From Methyloradius sp035460505 (GTDB lineage: Bacteria; Pseudomonadota; Gammaproteobacteria; Burkholderiales; Methylophilaceae), in NCBI GenBank assembly GCA_035460505.1, contig DATHWP010000016.1:1-32103 (forward strand): 32,103 nt of DNA, in the 5' to 3' direction. The notes under the pieces were generated by a model. That model was not told the origin of the DNA, made no database searches, and saw nothing but the letters and a program-made list of their open reading frames with translations. The translations under genes and the position numbers were made by a program. Below are positions 30,839 to 32,103 of this stretch, one piece after another (the stretch's first letter is position 1; each line of letters opens with the position of its first letter).

Positions 30839-32103
30839 CAAAATAAAAAATAACGTTGTGCCATGGGCAGCACGGTCGCTGGCTCGCAGGTCAGCAACAT
30901 GCCATCGGCACGAACAATATAGGTTTCAGGGTCTACATCAATCACTGGCATCCAGTTGTTATGGATCATGTCTTTTTTCTTTACGGTACGCGTACCGCTG
31001 ACCGCTACCAACGGTTTTTGCAGATTTAGTGCCTGTACTTCTGGGTTTTCTAAACCCGCCTTTGAAACAAAGGTTACTGAAGTTTTTAAGCCACCTCCAT
31101 AAGCGCCGAACATATGGCGATAATGCACGGGTTGTGGCGTGGGAATTGATGCATTCGGGTCGCCCATCGCTGCCGCAGCAATCATGCCACCTTTGAGTAT
31201 GGTCGAAGGTTTCACCCCAAAAAATGCAGGTCGCCAAATCACTAAATCGGCCAGCTTGCCAACTTCTATTGAACCAACGGTATGCGCAATACCATGAGTC
31301 AACGCTGGGTTGATGGTGTACTTTGCGATATAGCGTTTCACGCGAAAATTGTCATTACGCTCAGAGTCTTCAGCCAGCGCACCGCGCTGCATTTTCATTT
31401 TGTGCGCGGTCTGCCAGGTGCGAATGATCACTTCGCCCACTCGCCCCATGGCTTGCGAATCAGATGACATCATCGAGAATGCACCGAGGTCATGCAGGAT
31501 ATCTTCTGCCGCTATCGTCTCGCGGCGAATGCGGCTCTCGGCAAAGGCAATGTCTTCGGCAATCGCAGGGTCAAGATGATGGCAAACCATGAGCATATCC
31601 AGATGCTCATCGATGGTATTGACGGTAAATGGCCGCGTTGGATTGGTAGAAGAAGGTAATACGTTTGCATAGCCAGCGGCTTTGATAATGTCTGGCGCAT
31701 GACCACCGCCCGCGCCTTCGGTATGAAAGGTGTGGATAGTGCGGTCTTTAAATGCGCCGATGGTGGTTTCAACAAAACCAGATTCATTCAGCGTGTCGCT
31801 ATGGATCGCCACCTGAATATCCATTTCTTCTGCCACGCTCAGGCAGTTATCAATGGCAGCGGGCGTCGTGCCCCAATCCTCATGCAATTTAAGCCCAACA
31901 ACACCCGCATTGACCTGCTCAATCAAAGGTTCTGGCAGGCTGACATTACCTTTACCCAGAAAACCCAGATTCATCGGGAATGCATCAGCTGCTTGCAACA
32001 TACGGTGGATATGCCAGGGGCCTGGCGTACATGTGGTGGCAAATGTCCCCGTTGCAGGCCCAGTACCACCGCCTATCATGGTGGTGACACCAGACATCAG
32101 CGC
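30838..32103 (-). CDS. ureC: UreC, urease alpha subunit (5' part missing)
   Basis: The frame is open to the right edge, so about 145 N-terminal residues lie outside the window. UreC holds the di-nickel centre that hydrolyses urea to ammonia and carbamate. Counting from the first Met in view, residues fit K. aerogenes UreC with a constant offset of 147: carbamylated K70 (K217) and H72 (H219) in GLKLHEDWG, H99 (H246) in AIHSD, H125 (H272) in HTFHTEGAGGGH, catalytic H173 (H320) in VCHHLDP, and D213 (D360) in SSDSQAMGR. H134 and H136 are in the missing part. All visible active-site residues are intact. ureA/ureB are expected further right. Confidence 0.98.
   Translation of the reverse strand, partial: ALMSGVTTMIGGGTGPATGTFATTCTPGPWHIHRMLQAADAFPMNLGFLGKGNVSLPEPLIEQVNAGVVGLKLHEDWGTTPAAIDNCLSVAEEMDIQVAIHSDTLNESGFVETTIGAFKDRTIHTFHTEGAGGGHAPDIIKAAGYANVLPSSTNPTRPFTVNTIDEHLDMLMVCHHLDPAIAEDIAFAESRIRRETIAAEDILHDLGAFSMMSSDSQAMGRVGEVIIRTWQTAHKMKMQRGALAEDSERNDNFRVKRYIAKYTINPALTHGIAHTVGSIEVGKLADLVIWRPAFFGVKPSTILKGGMIAAAAMGDPNASIPTPQPVHYRHMFGAYGGGLKTSVTFVSKAGLENPEVQALNLQKPLVAVSGTRTVKKKDMIHNNWMPVIDVDPETYIVRADGMLLTCEPATVLPMAQRYFLF

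Overview
The window reads as chromosomal DNA of a betaproteobacterium, most likely a methylotroph of the family Methylophilaceae (Methylotenera/Methylophilus-like). This rests on moderate GC content, the gene strings yebC-ruvC-ruvA-ruvB-ybgC-tolQ-tolR and fmdB-DUF502-aspS-...-nudB-EEP-clsB, and the general look of the proteins. The family assignment is an inference. Nearly all genes lie on the minus strand; only a CBS-domain gene, chrA and one candidate small RNA are on the plus strand. No insertion sequence, phage, CRISPR array or rRNA was seen.

Region by region: (1) 1-4077 is a housekeeping run, transcribed right to left as yebC, ruvC, ruvA, ruvB, ybgC, tolQ and the first codons of tolR, with 1-13 nt overlaps from ruvC/ruvA and ruvB/ybgC onward. 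(2) 4159-6035 is a MarR regulator, an NTF2-fold protein and a DMT exporter; the MarR gene has a near-consensus promoter embedded in a large palindrome and an almost leaderless start. (3) 6196-10389 holds a two-CBS-domain protein convergent with a KefB-type K+/H+ antiporter, its KefG-like flavodoxin partner, and a Bcr/CflA multidrug exporter. (4) 10480-12969 holds a lipoprotein of unknown function, YjbQ and a CHASE3-GGDEF diguanylate cyclase. (5) 12970-13485 is mainly non-coding: a perfect 10-bp inverted repeat, a candidate plus-strand small RNA ending in a clear intrinsic terminator, and tRNA-Thr(CGU) with its promoter. (6) 13486-21024 is a long minus-strand run, fmdB, DUF502, aspS, an AT-rich PIN-like gene, apt, nudB, nadA, an EEP-family hydrolase and a ClsB-type phospholipase D. 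A ~100-bp imperfect palindrome fills the gap between aspS and the PIN-like gene. (7) 21192-25641 is a two-gene signalling unit: a 1179-residue protein joining a complete NCS1 nucleobase-type permease, a cysteine cluster, a histidine kinase and a receiver, overlapping a LuxR-type response regulator. (8) 25960-27318 is a two-domain chromate transporter with a hairpin-rich leader. (9) 27332-32103 is the urease maturation end of a urease operon: ureC (partial), ureE, ureF, ureG, a HupE/UreJ nickel transporter and a DMT-family permease with 26 histidines in its last 66 residues.

The right third suggests organic-nitrogen use. Urease and its nickel supply are encoded next to a transporter-like sensor whose NCS1 module belongs to the family that carries cytosine, uracil, allantoin and hydantoin. 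The sensor and urease are therefore plausibly linked through purine/pyrimidine/urea nitrogen, but the sequence alone does not prove this. The strongest candidates for undescribed biology are this transporter-kinase with its cysteine cluster, the candidate sRNA at about 13185-13271, the palindrome at 18137-18238, and the His-tailed permease.
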